From positions 1-12,455 of the forward strand of contig JAKANW010000035.1 of the NCBI GenBank assembly GCA_021823555.1: a stretch of 12,455 nucleotides of DNA, given 5' to 3'. A program made the position numbers and the translations under genes. This DNA comes from Chloroflexota bacterium. GTDB taxonomy: Bacteria; Chloroflexota; Anaerolineae; Anaerolineales; Villigracilaceae. Below the pieces are notes generated by a model. It was not told where the DNA came from, ran no database searches, and worked only from the letters and a program-made list of their open reading frames with translations. Below, one piece after another: positions 1 through 6,360 of the stretch (its first letter is position 1; each line of letters starts with the position of its first letter).

Positions 1-404
1 TCGAGGAAAAGAACCTGCCGGGCTTTGCCCACTGGATGCGCATCCAGGAGGGCGAAGAGCGCGGGCATGCCATGAAGTTCTTCGACTTCCTGCTGGAACG
101 CGGCGGGACAGTATCGCTCAAAGCCATTGATGCGCCCAAGACCAACTGGAATTCCCCACTGGAATTGTTCGAGGAAGCGGCCGCCCACGAAGCGATGATC
201 ACCGCCTCCATCAACGCGTTATACGAACTGGCCCTGAGGGAGAAGGATTATCCAGTGCAGGTGATGCTGCAGTGGTTCATCAACGAGCAAGTCGAAGAAG
301 AGAAGAACGCGGCCGAGATCGTCACCAGCCTCAAGAGGATCGAGGCCCACGAGACGGCTGTCCTGCAGCTCGATCACCGCCTGAGCAAACGCGGCGGAGG
401 TTAG
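1..404 (+). CDS. Ferritin, 3' end only (5' cut by window edge)
   Basis: Non-haem ferritin that oxidises ferrous iron at a di-iron centre and stores it in a 24-subunit shell in the cytoplasm. The reading frame is open from base 3 to the TAG at 402-404, giving the last 133 residues or so of a protein that is usually about 165-180 residues, so the first helix is missing. Visible ligands fit bacterial FtnA: an ExxH pair (E at 57-59, H at 66-68) in the helix with GHAMKFFDFL, a Glu at 189-191 in the block HEAMITASINALYELALREK, and NEQVEEE near 282-302 in the fourth helix. The methionine at 36 is internal, because family similarity continues upstream of it. A strong terminator follows at once, so ferritin ends its transcript. 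The identification is firm; the exact subtype (FtnA versus another ferritin) is inferred. Confidence 0.93.
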   Translation, partial: EEKNLPGFAHWMRIQEGEERGHAMKFFDFLLERGGTVSLKAIDAPKTNWNSPLELFEEAAAHEAMITASINALYELALREKDYPVQVMLQWFINEQVEEEKNAAEIVTSLKRIEAHETAVLQLDHRLSKRGGG

Positions 405-408
405 CCCA

Positions 409-438
409 AGAGGCCTGGTTTCCCAGGCCTCTACTTTT
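409..438 (+). terminator. Intrinsic terminator of the ferritin gene
   Basis: A perfect 10-bp stem, AGAGGCCTGG at 409-418 paired with CCAGGCCTCT at 423-432, with a 4-base loop (TTTC) and followed by ACTTTT. It begins five bases after the ferritin stop codon. Confidence 0.9.
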
Positions 439-458
439 CCGGGAACTCAAAAGCGGAT

Positions 459-779
459 ATGTTGGATCAATTAAAATCCCGCGCCCGTGCCCTGAAAACC
501 GAACCCATTGCTCTGTATTTTGCCTTCCGCGACCCGCGCACGCCGTGGATTGCAAAGGGACTGGCCGCGCTGGTGCTGGCCTACGCCTTCAGCCCGATTG
601 ACCTGATCCCCGACTTTGTTCCCGTGCTGGGCTACCTGGATGACCTGCTCCTCGTTCCGGCAGGGATCGCGCCGGCCTTGAAGTTGATCCCGCCTCAGGT
701 GATGGATGAGGCCCGGGCAACGGCGCGGCGGGCCGAGGGTCCGAATCGAACGCTTGGCATCCCCTGGGTGGCGCAATGA
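459..779 (+). CDS. YkvA-family (DUF1232) small membrane-associated protein
   Basis: A 106-residue protein of the DUF1232/YkvA family, whose biochemical role is unknown. The family core is plain: [13 protein letters not shown] at 18-30, then a hydrophobic run and the signature [18 protein letters not shown] at about 45-62, followed by [10 protein letters not shown] at 76-85. The start at ATG 459 gives the usual N-terminus, but the ribosome site is poor (GGGAA at 441-445 is rather far). I recall many family members carrying one more membrane helix at the C-terminus; here the frame stops right before it, and a matching hydrophobic stretch lies in the -1 frame (776-835). The gene follows the ferritin terminator and so probably has its own promoter, which I could not identify. 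Confidence 0.88.
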   Translation: MLDQLKSRARALKTEPIALYFAFRDPRTPWIAKGLAALVLAYAFSPIDLIPDFVPVLGYLDDLLLVPAGIAPALKLIPPQVMDEARATARRAEGPNRTLGIPWVAQ

Positions 780-835
780 TCGTTTTGGTGTGGGCGCTCA
801 TCCTGGCCTGGATCGTCCGCCTGGTCATCCAATAA
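776..835 (+). CDS. 19-residue hydrophobic ORF, probable displaced tail of the YkvA protein
   Basis: ATG at 776 overlaps the TGA of the YkvA gene (ATGA) and opens a frame for [19 protein letters not shown], a single membrane helix, ending at TAA 833-835. Read back in the same frame past its ATG, the sequence continues as LGGA, so the joined reading [18 protein letters not shown] looks like a natural C-terminal helix for a YkvA-type protein. It may be a real tiny gene translated by termination-reinitiation, the product of a frameshift, or the sign of a one-base indel (mutation or assembly error, for instance in CCCC at 761-764 or GGG at 766-768). I cannot decide from sequence alone. Confidence 0.45.
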   Translation: MIVLVWALILAWIVRLVIQ

Positions 836-844
836 TGTTTCGAT

Positions 845-948
845 GCGGAGTCCGAAGATTTTGCACTCCGTAAACGGACTTTCAATTCCGGCAAAATCGT
901 CGTAAGATAAAGGGCTGCAATCCCAATTTATCTTTTGTAGGAGACAGG
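845..948 (+). promoter_or_regulatory. Leader of prs with two competing small hairpins and a ribosome site
   Basis: The gap before prs holds CGGAGT (846-851) pairing with ACTCCG (865-870), and AGTCCG (849-854) pairing with CGGACT (875-880). The left arms overlap, so only one stem can form at a time. Neither is followed by a T run. A weak promoter guess is TAAGAT at 903-908 with TTCAAT at 881-886 (16-base gap). The ribosome site AGGAG at 939-943, five bases before ATG 949, is good and fixes the start of prs. Confidence 0.35.
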
Positions 949-1923
949 ATGACCGCAACACCAATCCCTGCCGGGGAAGTCCGTTTTTTTTGTGGGAGTT
1001 CGAATCAACAACTGGCGGCGAACATCGCCGCCGAACTGGGAGTGCCGCTGGATGGCACTCACATCACGCGCTTTAGCAATGACAATCTCTATATTCAGAT
1101 GGGCGCCAGCATGCGTTACCGCCGCGTCTACATCGTGCAATCGCTTTCGCAGCCGGTCAACGATCACCTGATGGAACTGTTGATGATGACCGATATTGCA
1201 CGCGGGGCTGCAGCTTCTGAAGTGCACGCCATTATCCCCTATTATTCCTTTGGCCGCTCAGACAAGAAGGATGCGCCGCGCATCTCCATCACGGCCCGCC
1301 TGGTCGCCGACCTGCTCAAGACGGCCGGGGCCACGCACGTGATGAGCATGATGTTCCATTCGCCGCAGGTGCACGGTTTCTTTGGCGTTCCCACCGATCC
1401 GCTTAGCAGCCGGCCCGTCTTCAGGAAATACCTGGAAGCGCGAGACCTTTCCGGCGCGATCATCGTCTCCCCGGATATGGGACAGGCAAAATCCGCGGCG
1501 CGCTTTGCCAGGACCCTGAATCTGCCCATTGCCGCCGGGAACAAGGAACGCATTTCGGATACGGAAGTCAAGATCAGCGGGTTGGTCGGCAACCAGGTGC
1601 GCGGGCACAAGCGCGCCCTGGTCTATGACGACGAGATCGCCACCGGCGGTTCCATCCTGGAGTTGAGCCGTGTGCTCGTCGAGGAAGGGATTGAAGATAT
1701 ATTGGTCATTTGCACACATGGGGTGTTCACCCATGGCGGCCTGGAAAGGTTGGCTGCCGTCCCCCAGATCAGCGAGATCATCACCACCGATACGGTTTAC
1801 CTCCCGCCCGAGAAAAGGAATCCAAAGCTCACCGTGCTTTCTGTCGCGCCGATCTTCGCAGACGCCATCCGCCACAACTTCAACCGCGAGTCCCTCAGCG
1901 ACCTGTTTGTCTTTGGCGAGTAA
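949..1923 (+). CDS. prs: Ribose-phosphate pyrophosphokinase (PRPP synthase)
   Basis: Makes 5-phosphoribosyl 1-pyrophosphate from ribose 5-phosphate and ATP, the shared precursor of purines, pyrimidines, His, Trp and NAD; cytoplasmic. The 324 residues match the family length. Landmarks in order: GSSNQQLA at 16-23 (family GNANPELA), RFSND at 41-45, RSDKKD at 103-108 in the catalytic flexible-loop region, HSPQVHGFF at 137-145 (metal-binding His; most members read HAPQIQGFF), SPDMGQAKSA at 174-183, KERISDTEV at 199-207 with the catalytic Lys/Arg pair, and the PRPP loop YDDEIATGGS at 226-235. The usual loop is DDxIDTGGT, so this is a divergent version (Glu-Ile-Ala in place of Ile-Ile-Asp), yet the acidic pair and the TGGS turn are kept. 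It heads a rightward series; the next gene starts 29 bases later. Confidence 0.93.
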   Translation: MTATPIPAGEVRFFCGSSNQQLAANIAAELGVPLDGTHITRFSNDNLYIQMGASMRYRRVYIVQSLSQPVNDHLMELLMMTDIARGAAASEVHAIIPYYSFGRSDKKDAPRISITARLVADLLKTAGATHVMSMMFHSPQVHGFFGVPTDPLSSRPVFRKYLEARDLSGAIIVSPDMGQAKSAARFARTLNLPIAAGNKERISDTEVKISGLVGNQVRGHKRALVYDDEIATGGSILELSRVLVEEGIEDILVICTHGVFTHGGLERLAAVPQISEIITTDTVYLPPEKRNPKLTVLSVAPIFADAIRHNFNRESLSDLFVFGE

Positions 1924-1952
1924 GCCATCCCCTTTTTGAAATTTGGAGAGAC

Positions 1953-2396
1953 ATGGAAGCATCAATTCATCGTGCGACCCCCGCAGACAAACCCGACTGG
2001 CTGCGGATGCGCCTGCTGTTGTGGGCCTATGCCACAGCGGAGGGATTCGAGCCGGAACTGGATCCCATGCTGGCCGATCCCGATCAAGCTGTGTTCATCG
2101 CTTCTCTCGCCGACGGGAGGCGGGTCGGCTTTCTCGAGGCAGGGACACGTAAATATGCCGACGGCTGCGAGACCAGTCCCGTCGGCTACATCGAAGGCTG
2201 GTATGTGGACGAGGACTGTCGCGGTCTGGGCATCGGCGGCCGGCTGGTGCGCGCCGCCGAAGACTGGGCACGCAAAAAAGGCTGCCAGGAAATGGCCTCG
2301 GATACCTGGCTGGAAAACGAGGTCAGCATTGCTGCGCATTTGAAACTGGGATACAGCGAAGAAGAACGCCTCGTCCATTTTGCGAAACAGCTATAA
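1953..2396 (+). CDS. GNAT acetyltransferase resembling aminoglycoside 6'-N-acetyltransferases
   Basis: A 147-residue single-domain GNAT enzyme that would move an acetyl group from acetyl-CoA to an amine. The acetyl-CoA loop is RGLGIG at 90-95, in the order Y-V-D-E-D-C-R-G-L-G-I-G. Several blocks look like AAC(6')-I enzymes as I remember them: DWLRMRLLLW at 15-24, ETSPVGYIEGWYV at 73-85, ASDTWLENE at 115-123, and the C-terminal LGYSEEERLVHFAK at 132-145. Length also fits (about 145-150). The start at ATG 1953 has a ribosome site GGAGAG at 1945-1950; the longer open frame upstream overlaps prs and is not used. Substrate is not proved: environmental relatives may act on other amines. It lies between prs and a PEBP lipoprotein with no resistance genes around, so an intrinsic chromosomal enzyme is likely. 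Confidence 0.85.
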   Translation: MEASIHRATPADKPDWLRMRLLLWAYATAEGFEPELDPMLADPDQAVFIASLADGRRVGFLEAGTRKYADGCETSPVGYIEGWYVDEDCRGLGIGGRLVRAAEDWARKKGCQEMASDTWLENEVSIAAHLKLGYSEEERLVHFAKQL

Positions 2397-2397
2397 T
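2392..2397 (+). promoter_or_regulatory. Possible -10 element (TATAAT) before the PEBP gene
   Basis: A perfect TATAAT overlaps the stop codon of the acetyltransferase gene and would start RNA about 43 bases before GTG 2447. No good -35 is present at the right distance, so this may be chance. Confidence 0.3.
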
Positions 2398-2446
2398 CGT
2401 AGCGCGAAATAGTTCTGCAATTCCCGAAACCAAAGCGAGAAGACCT

Positions 2447-2977
2447 GTGAGAAAAGCACTGATTATCCTGCTACTTTTGCTGACAGCCTGCACTTCTCCC
2501 GCCACCCAGGAGGTGGATATGACCCCATCCTTGACGACCCTATCCTTGACCAGCACAGCCTTTGCGAATGGGCAGTCCATACCTGCCAAGTATTCCTGCA
2601 TTGGGCGTGCGATCTCACCGCCGTTGGCGTGGAACGAACCGCCCGCGGCTACGCGTTCCTTTGCCTTGATCGCGGACGACCCCGACGCGCCCGGCGGCAC
2701 CTGGGTGCACTGGGTGGTGTTCAACCTGCCCGCCTCGGCGCGCGGACTGGACGAAGCAGTCTCACTGGATAACAACCTGCAAGGCTCGAACAGTTGGGGC
2801 CGCCTGGGTTATGGCGCGCCCTGCCCGCCTTCGGGCACGCATCGCTATTTCTTCAAGCTGTACGCGCTGGATGGCATGTTGACTCTCTCCAAAGGCGTGA
2901 GCAAGTCCGAACTGCTCCAGGCCATGAAAGGGCGCATCCTGGCACAGGGCGAATTGATGGGCACCTTCAGCAAATAG
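2447..2977 (+). CDS. PEBP-family (YbhB/YbcL) lipoprotein
   Basis: A phosphatidylethanolamine-binding-protein family member of 176 residues, made as a lipoprotein. The N-terminus is MRKALIILLLLLTAC, a short basic start, a leucine-rich core and a lipobox LTAC with Cys15 as the lipid-bearing residue, so the mature protein should sit on the outside of the cytoplasmic membrane. The PEBP fold is marked by DDPDAP at 77-82, THRYFFKLYALD at 131-142 and HWVVFNLP at 88-95, which together form the anion pocket. Bacterial members are of unknown function; eukaryotic relatives bind phospholipid or inhibit kinases. GTG 2447 is chosen because it gives the complete lipoprotein signal and has GAGAAG at 2437-2442 just upstream. 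The next gene starts two bases after its stop, so they are co-translated or at least co-transcribed. Confidence 0.9.
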   Translation: MRKALIILLLLLTACTSPATQEVDMTPSLTTLSLTSTAFANGQSIPAKYSCIGRAISPPLAWNEPPAATRSFALIADDPDAPGGTWVHWVVFNLPASARGLDEAVSLDNNLQGSNSWGRLGYGAPCPPSGTHRYFFKLYALDGMLTLSKGVSKSELLQAMKGRILAQGELMGTFSK

Positions 2978-2979
2978 AC

Positions 2980-3879
2980 ATGACAAATTACATCGGTGAA
3001 ATTGCCGGCATCGCCACGTCTTTTTTCTACGCGGCGAACGCTGTATTTATTACCCGCGCCGGGCAACAGGTTGGCTCGGTGATTTCCAATCGGACGCGCA
3101 TCGTCTTTGCGCTACTTTACCTCATCATCCTCAATATCGTTCTCTTTCGCCTGCCCCTGCCGTTCGACGCCGCAGCCAACCGCTGGACCTGGCTTTCGCT
3201 CTCCGGGGTGATCGGTTTGGCATTGGGAGATGCCTTCCTCTTTCAATCTTATCTCGTGGTAGGCCCGCGCATCGGCATGTTGCTGCTCAGCCTCTCGACC
3301 ATTTTTGGAGCTTTGGAAGCCTGGGCTTTTTTTGGTGAGACATTGCGCCTGGGACAGATCATCGGCATCGGCTTGACGCTGGCCGGGATCGTGTGGGTCA
3401 TCCTCGAACAAGGCAATGGGAAAACACAATTTTCCCGTCATTCGCTGATCGGAATCCTGTTTGGCGTTTTGTCGGCCATCTTTCAGGCTACCGGCTATGT
3501 CTTCTCGAAGCAGGGCTTATATGGAGATTTCTCGCCCATCCAGGGCAATGTCATCCGTATGTTGGCCGCGGCGCTGGCGCTCGGCCTGCTCAGCCTCCTA
3601 CAAAAGGAAGTAGGCAAGACCATTGACGCGTTGAAAGCGAATCCCTCTGCCCTCAAACAACTGGCAATCGCCGCGCTGATCGGCCCTGTGTTGGGCGTTT
3701 CCTCCTCCCTGCTGGCCGTCCAATACACCGAGGTGGGCGTCGCCAGTGTGCTCACCTCGCTTTCGCCGATCTTCATGCTGCCCGTCAGCCATTTCTTTTT
3801 CAAGGAACACCTCGGCTGGCAGGCCATTGTCGGCACCCTGCTGGCAGCCGCGGGCGTTGCCATTCTTTTCCTGACATGA
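2980..3879 (+). CDS. EamA/DMT-family inner-membrane transporter
   Basis: A 299-residue integral membrane protein of the drug/metabolite transporter superfamily (EamA), with about ten hydrophobic segments arranged as two similar halves (roughly 1-145 and 156-299). The end of each half carries the typical pattern: FFGETL at 117-122 in the first and FFKEHL at 273-278 in the second, each followed by a Gly/Ala/Leu-rich helix. Such proteins export or import small metabolites; substrate cannot be told from sequence. ATG 2980 is two bases after the PEBP stop; the longer open frame from 2794 lies inside the PEBP gene and has no membrane character, so it is rejected. The stop overlaps the next start (ATGA at 3876-3879), which points to translational coupling with the esterase gene. 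Confidence 0.92.
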   Translation: MTNYIGEIAGIATSFFYAANAVFITRAGQQVGSVISNRTRIVFALLYLIILNIVLFRLPLPFDAAANRWTWLSLSGVIGLALGDAFLFQSYLVVGPRIGMLLLSLSTIFGALEAWAFFGETLRLGQIIGIGLTLAGIVWVILEQGNGKTQFSRHSLIGILFGVLSAIFQATGYVFSKQGLYGDFSPIQGNVIRMLAAALALGLLSLLQKEVGKTIDALKANPSALKQLAIAALIGPVLGVSSSLLAVQYTEVGVASVLTSLSPIFMLPVSHFFFKEHLGWQAIVGTLLAAAGVAILFLT

Positions 3880-4973
3880 AAAAAGATATCCTGACCCGAC
3901 TCTATACCGAAGGCAATCCCCTCATAGGCGGCCAGCGCGTGACCTTTTACTGGATCGGAGACCATGCCCCGCATTTGATTGACGACCTGCACGACTGGGA
4001 AGGCGGCCCCCAACCGCTGCGCTTCTTTTCGGACCCTTTGCCTGGTTCCGATAAACCGATCTGGCGCGCCTCCTTCAATCTGCCCCGCGACGCCTACCTC
4101 GAGTACGCCTTCTACGACCCGAACACCCGCCAGCGCTTCGCCGATCCGTTCAACCCGCACAGCGTCAATAACGGCGTGGGCAGCCGCAACCATTTCTTCT
4201 ACATGCCAGACGCCGCGCCGACCCCGCTGTCCGCGCCGCGCCGGGATGTGCCTCACGGCATCATCACCCGCCGCGTGGTCGAGACCTGGATGTTGGCCGA
4301 CGATGGCCGCCGCGAAGTTTATCTGTACCAGCCGCCGGTCAAGGAGCCTGTGCCGCTGCTGGTCGTCTACGATGGCAGGGACTACCTGCGGCGCGGCAAG
4401 TTGGCTGTCATCCTGGACAACCTGATCGCTGCCAACCGCATCCGCCCGCTGGCGATGGTCTTGCTCCAGAATGGCGGACGCCGCCGCGGCGTCGAATACG
4501 CCTGCTCCGACGCGACAATTGCCTGGCTGGATCACGTCATCCTGCCGCTGGCGCGGGAACACCTCAGATTGCTCAACATCCAAAAGAATCCCGGCGCGTA
4601 CGGAGTGCTGGGCGCTTCCTTCGGCGGCTTGATGGCTTTTCATACAGGCCTGCGGATGCCGGAGGTCTTCGGCAAGGTGATCAGCCAGTCGGGGGTGTTC
4701 GGGTCGGAGGGCCGCGATTTCGCTGCCGTGGACTTGATCCGCCACGGGCGCGCCCGCGACCGGCTCAAAATCTGGATGGATGCGGGCAGGCTCGAAGGCC
4801 TGCTGGAGGATAACCGCCGCCTGCAACCCATCTTGCGCGACAATGGTTACGATGTCACGTACCGTGAATTCGGCGGCGGTCACTGTTACACCGCCTGGCG
4901 CGACGATGTCTGGCGCGGGTTGGAGGCGCTGTTTCCGGTATCGCGAGATTCATCTCGCCCGCCTGCGACATGA
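3876..4973 (+). CDS. Alpha/beta-hydrolase, enterochelin-esterase-like
   Basis: A 365-residue cytoplasmic hydrolase of the esterase D / Fes-like type. No signal peptide is seen. Residues 1-110 look like the beta-sandwich front domain of enterochelin esterases (RVTFYWIGDHAP, WRASFNLPRD, YAFYDP), and 128-355 is the alpha/beta-hydrolase core: LLVVYDGRDY at 161-170, the nucleophile elbow GASFGG at 246-251 with Ser248, a probable acid Asp302 in WMDAGR, and His336 in GGGHCYTAWRD. Family members cleave enterochelin or other carboxylic esters; no siderophore genes are nearby, so the substrate is open. The last ten residues or so (RDSSRPPAT) are encoded by a palindromic repeat at 4938-4985 and the stop codon TGA 4971-4973 lies inside it, so this tail is probably an acquired extension. 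Translation is coupled to the EamA gene. Confidence 0.85.
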   Translation: MKKDILTRLYTEGNPLIGGQRVTFYWIGDHAPHLIDDLHDWEGGPQPLRFFSDPLPGSDKPIWRASFNLPRDAYLEYAFYDPNTRQRFADPFNPHSVNNGVGSRNHFFYMPDAAPTPLSAPRRDVPHGIITRRVVETWMLADDGRREVYLYQPPVKEPVPLLVVYDGRDYLRRGKLAVILDNLIAANRIRPLAMVLLQNGGRRRGVEYACSDATIAWLDHVILPLAREHLRLLNIQKNPGAYGVLGASFGGLMAFHTGLRMPEVFGKVISQSGVFGSEGRDFAAVDLIRHGRARDRLKIWMDAGRLEGLLEDNRRLQPILRDNGYDVTYREFGGGHCYTAWRDDVWRGLEALFPVSRDSSRPPAT

Positions 4974-4985
4974 ATGTCGCGGTAC
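4938..4985. repeat. 48-bp compound palindrome: two 16-bp hairpins in mirror array
   Basis: Two perfect dyads with 7-base arms and 2-base centres: GCGAGATTCATCTCGC at 4943-4958 and GCGACATGAATGTCGC at 4965-4980, six bases apart. They share the pattern GCGA-S-AT-NN-AT-S-TCGC, with the differing base matched on both arms (G/C versus C/G), so pairing is kept while sequence changes. The whole block from GTA (4938) to TAC (4985) is also an imperfect palindrome: the reverse complement of the second unit resembles the first. It overlaps the end of the esterase gene and has no T run, so it is not a usual terminator. A REP-like dispersed repeat is the best reading; a regulator-binding site for the following gene is the alternative. 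Confidence 0.75.
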
Positions 4986-4988
4986 TCT

Positions 4989-4997
4989 TGGTAAAAT
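4989..4997 (+). promoter_or_regulatory. Probable extended -10 promoter of the nucleotidyltransferase gene
   Basis: TGGTAAAAT is an extended -10 (TGn followed by TAAAAT, five of six to consensus) that would start RNA near 5004, about 26 bases before TTG 5030. No convincing -35 is seen, and the -35 position falls inside the palindromic repeat. Extended -10 sites can work without one. Confidence 0.45.
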
Positions 4998-5029
4998 AGA
5001 CTTGTACATCTTGTAACCGGAGGATCCCA

Positions 5030-6064
5030 TTGACTGAGACCCTGAAGATCGTCATCCCTATGGCAGGCTGGGGTACACGCATGCGTCCCCACACCTGGAG
5101 CAAGCCCAAACCGCTGGTCAGTGTGGCTGGCAAGACCTCGCTGGAACATTTATTGGATATGTTCAAGACCCTGCCCGACCCGGCCAACACGGAATATGTT
5201 TTCATTGTGGGACCGTGGTTGGGCGAGTCGCAAATCCCCGCTTTTATCAAGGAACATTATCCTGATTTTAAAGCCCACTTTGTTGTCCAGTCCGAGATGA
5301 AGGGACAATCACACGCCTTGTGGCTGGCGCGTGAGTATTTGCATGACCGGATGCTGATCTGCTTTTCAGACACTCTCATGGAGACCAATTTCTCCTTCCT
5401 GGCGAACGAAAAAGCCGACGGGGTAGCCTGGGTCATGCCCGTCCCGGACCCGGAGCGTTTCGGCGTGGCCGAACTTGGCGCGGACGGTTGGGTGAGACGC
5501 TTCATCGAAAAGCCAAAGACCAAGGAAAACAACCTGGTGGTGGTCGGCTGTTACTACTTCCAAAGCAGCGAGAGACTGCTGGCAGCCATCGAGGAACAGA
5601 TGCAGCGCGGTGTCATGCTGAAAAACGAATACTTCCTGACCGACGCCATCTCGATCATGATCGAAGGCGGCGCGAAGGTGCGGACGGAAACGATCAGCAC
5701 CTGGCTGGATACCGGCACGATTGACGCCACACTGGACACGAACCGCATCCTGCTCGAACGGGGGGCGGCCAACGCGTCCGAAGACGGGAACAGGCCGACG
5801 GTCAGGATCGAACCGCCGGTCTTTATCCACCCCAGCGCGCAGATCAGCGCGGCAGTCATCGGGCCGAACGTGTCCATCGGACCGAACTGCAAGATCAGCC
5901 AGGCCGTGATCCGGGATAGCATCATCGAGGAGGGCACCCAAATCGAACAGGTAGCCCTGACCCACTCCCTGATCGGCAGGAATTGCACCGTGAAAGGCCA
6001 GCCCAACAAGAAAGAGGCAGCCTCGCTGAATATCGGCGATAATAGTTCCGTCATTTCAGGGTAG
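5030..6064 (+). CDS. Sugar-phosphate nucleotidyltransferase with left-handed beta-helix tail
   Basis: Forms an NDP-sugar from an NTP and a sugar 1-phosphate, feeding glycan or polysaccharide synthesis in the cytoplasm. The 344 residues fall into a nucleotidyltransferase domain (1-245) and a hexapeptide-repeat beta-helix (about 262-325, repeats such as IHPSAQISAAVIGPNVSIGP). Motifs: the nucleotide loop GWGTRM at 13-18 with SKPKPLV at 24-30 (family GxGTRL...PKPL), the metal Asp in CFSDT at 111-115, FIEKPK at 158-163, and WLDTGT at 225-230. It is closest to long RmlA-like / glucose-1-phosphate thymidylyl- or uridylyltransferases; the exact base and sugar cannot be fixed. The start is TTG 5030: GGAGG at 5019-5023 is six bases away and the next ATG would delete the strand before the nucleotide loop. 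The gene ends in its own terminator. Confidence 0.88.
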   Translation: MTETLKIVIPMAGWGTRMRPHTWSKPKPLVSVAGKTSLEHLLDMFKTLPDPANTEYVFIVGPWLGESQIPAFIKEHYPDFKAHFVVQSEMKGQSHALWLAREYLHDRMLICFSDTLMETNFSFLANEKADGVAWVMPVPDPERFGVAELGADGWVRRFIEKPKTKENNLVVVGCYYFQSSERLLAAIEEQMQRGVMLKNEYFLTDAISIMIEGGAKVRTETISTWLDTGTIDATLDTNRILLERGAANASEDGNRPTVRIEPPVFIHPSAQISAAVIGPNVSIGPNCKISQAVIRDSIIEEGTQIEQVALTHSLIGRNCTVKGQPNKKEAASLNIGDNSSVISG

Positions 6065-6087
6065 CGAATATGTCACTACCCTTTTTT
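6059..6087 (+). terminator. Intrinsic terminator of the nucleotidyltransferase gene
   Basis: GGGTAG at 6059-6064 pairs with CTACCC at 6076-6081 (11-base loop) and is followed directly by six T's. The left arm contains the stop codon TAG at 6062-6064. Confidence 0.75.
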
Positions 6088-6106
6088 AGTCGAAACCGCT
6101 AGAATT

Positions 6107-6316
6107 ATGGATATTGTTGAATGCCGCTCGGATTCTGAATATGCCGAACGTCCGCTGGCTCTTACATGGAACGGGCAGCATTATGAAATCGCCGAAATCC
6201 TGGCGAGATGGCGGGGACCGAATGAAAAAGGTTTTCGCGTCAAGACCAGCGACGGCCTGGTCTTTGAATTGACCTATCGGGAGATTCCCGATGAATGGCA
6301 AGTACAACCTATTTAA
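6107..6316 (+). CDS. Small unknown protein (69 residues)
   Basis: A 69-residue soluble protein I do not recognise with certainty. It is rich in charged and aromatic residues, with the order LTWNGQHYEIAEILARWR at 19-36, GFRVKTSDGLVFELTY at 42-57 and a closing DEWQVQPI. The alternation suggests a small beta-rich fold; the WxGxxY...ILxRW...GLVFEL pattern faintly recalls the DUF6504 family, which I offer only as a hint. There is no good ribosome site before ATG 6107, and a TAGAAT sits at 6100-6105, so the true start or the promoter use is unclear. It lies 44 bases before the aminotransferase gene on the same strand, with no terminator between, so the two are probably one transcript. Confidence 0.65.
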   Translation: MDIVECRSDSEYAERPLALTWNGQHYEIAEILARWRGPNEKGFRVKTSDGLVFELTYREIPDEWQVQPI

Positions 6317-6360
6317 CCCCGGATGCCGCCCCGGCAGACGGAACCCATCAAGGAGGCTCG

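Noticed and set aside
1258..1965. A 235-codon open frame on the minus strand across prs
   Set aside because: Low-complexity shadow of prs; no recognisable motif.
2794..2979. Longer N-terminus for the EamA transporter
   Set aside because: The extra residues are the PEBP gene read in another frame and lack membrane character; ATG 2980 fits the family start.
3495..4883. A 462-codon open frame on the minus strand
   Set aside because: It lies opposite the EamA and esterase genes, is Gln/Ala/Val/Arg-rich without family motifs, and both opposing genes have clear motifs and ribosome or coupling signals. It is a high-GC shadow.
3876..4973. Siderophore-uptake locus built on the enterochelin-esterase-like gene
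   Set aside because: No siderophore transporter or synthesis gene in the window; the EamA partner is not a siderophore transporter type. Ferritin is far away and behind a terminator.
4938..4985. Double hairpin as transcription terminator for the esterase gene
   Set aside because: No T run follows either stem, and the arms lie inside the coding region.
6295..6360. Upstream ATG for the aminotransferase
   Set aside because: Overlaps the 69-residue gene and has no ribosome site; AGGAGG at 6351-6356 fixes ATG 6361.
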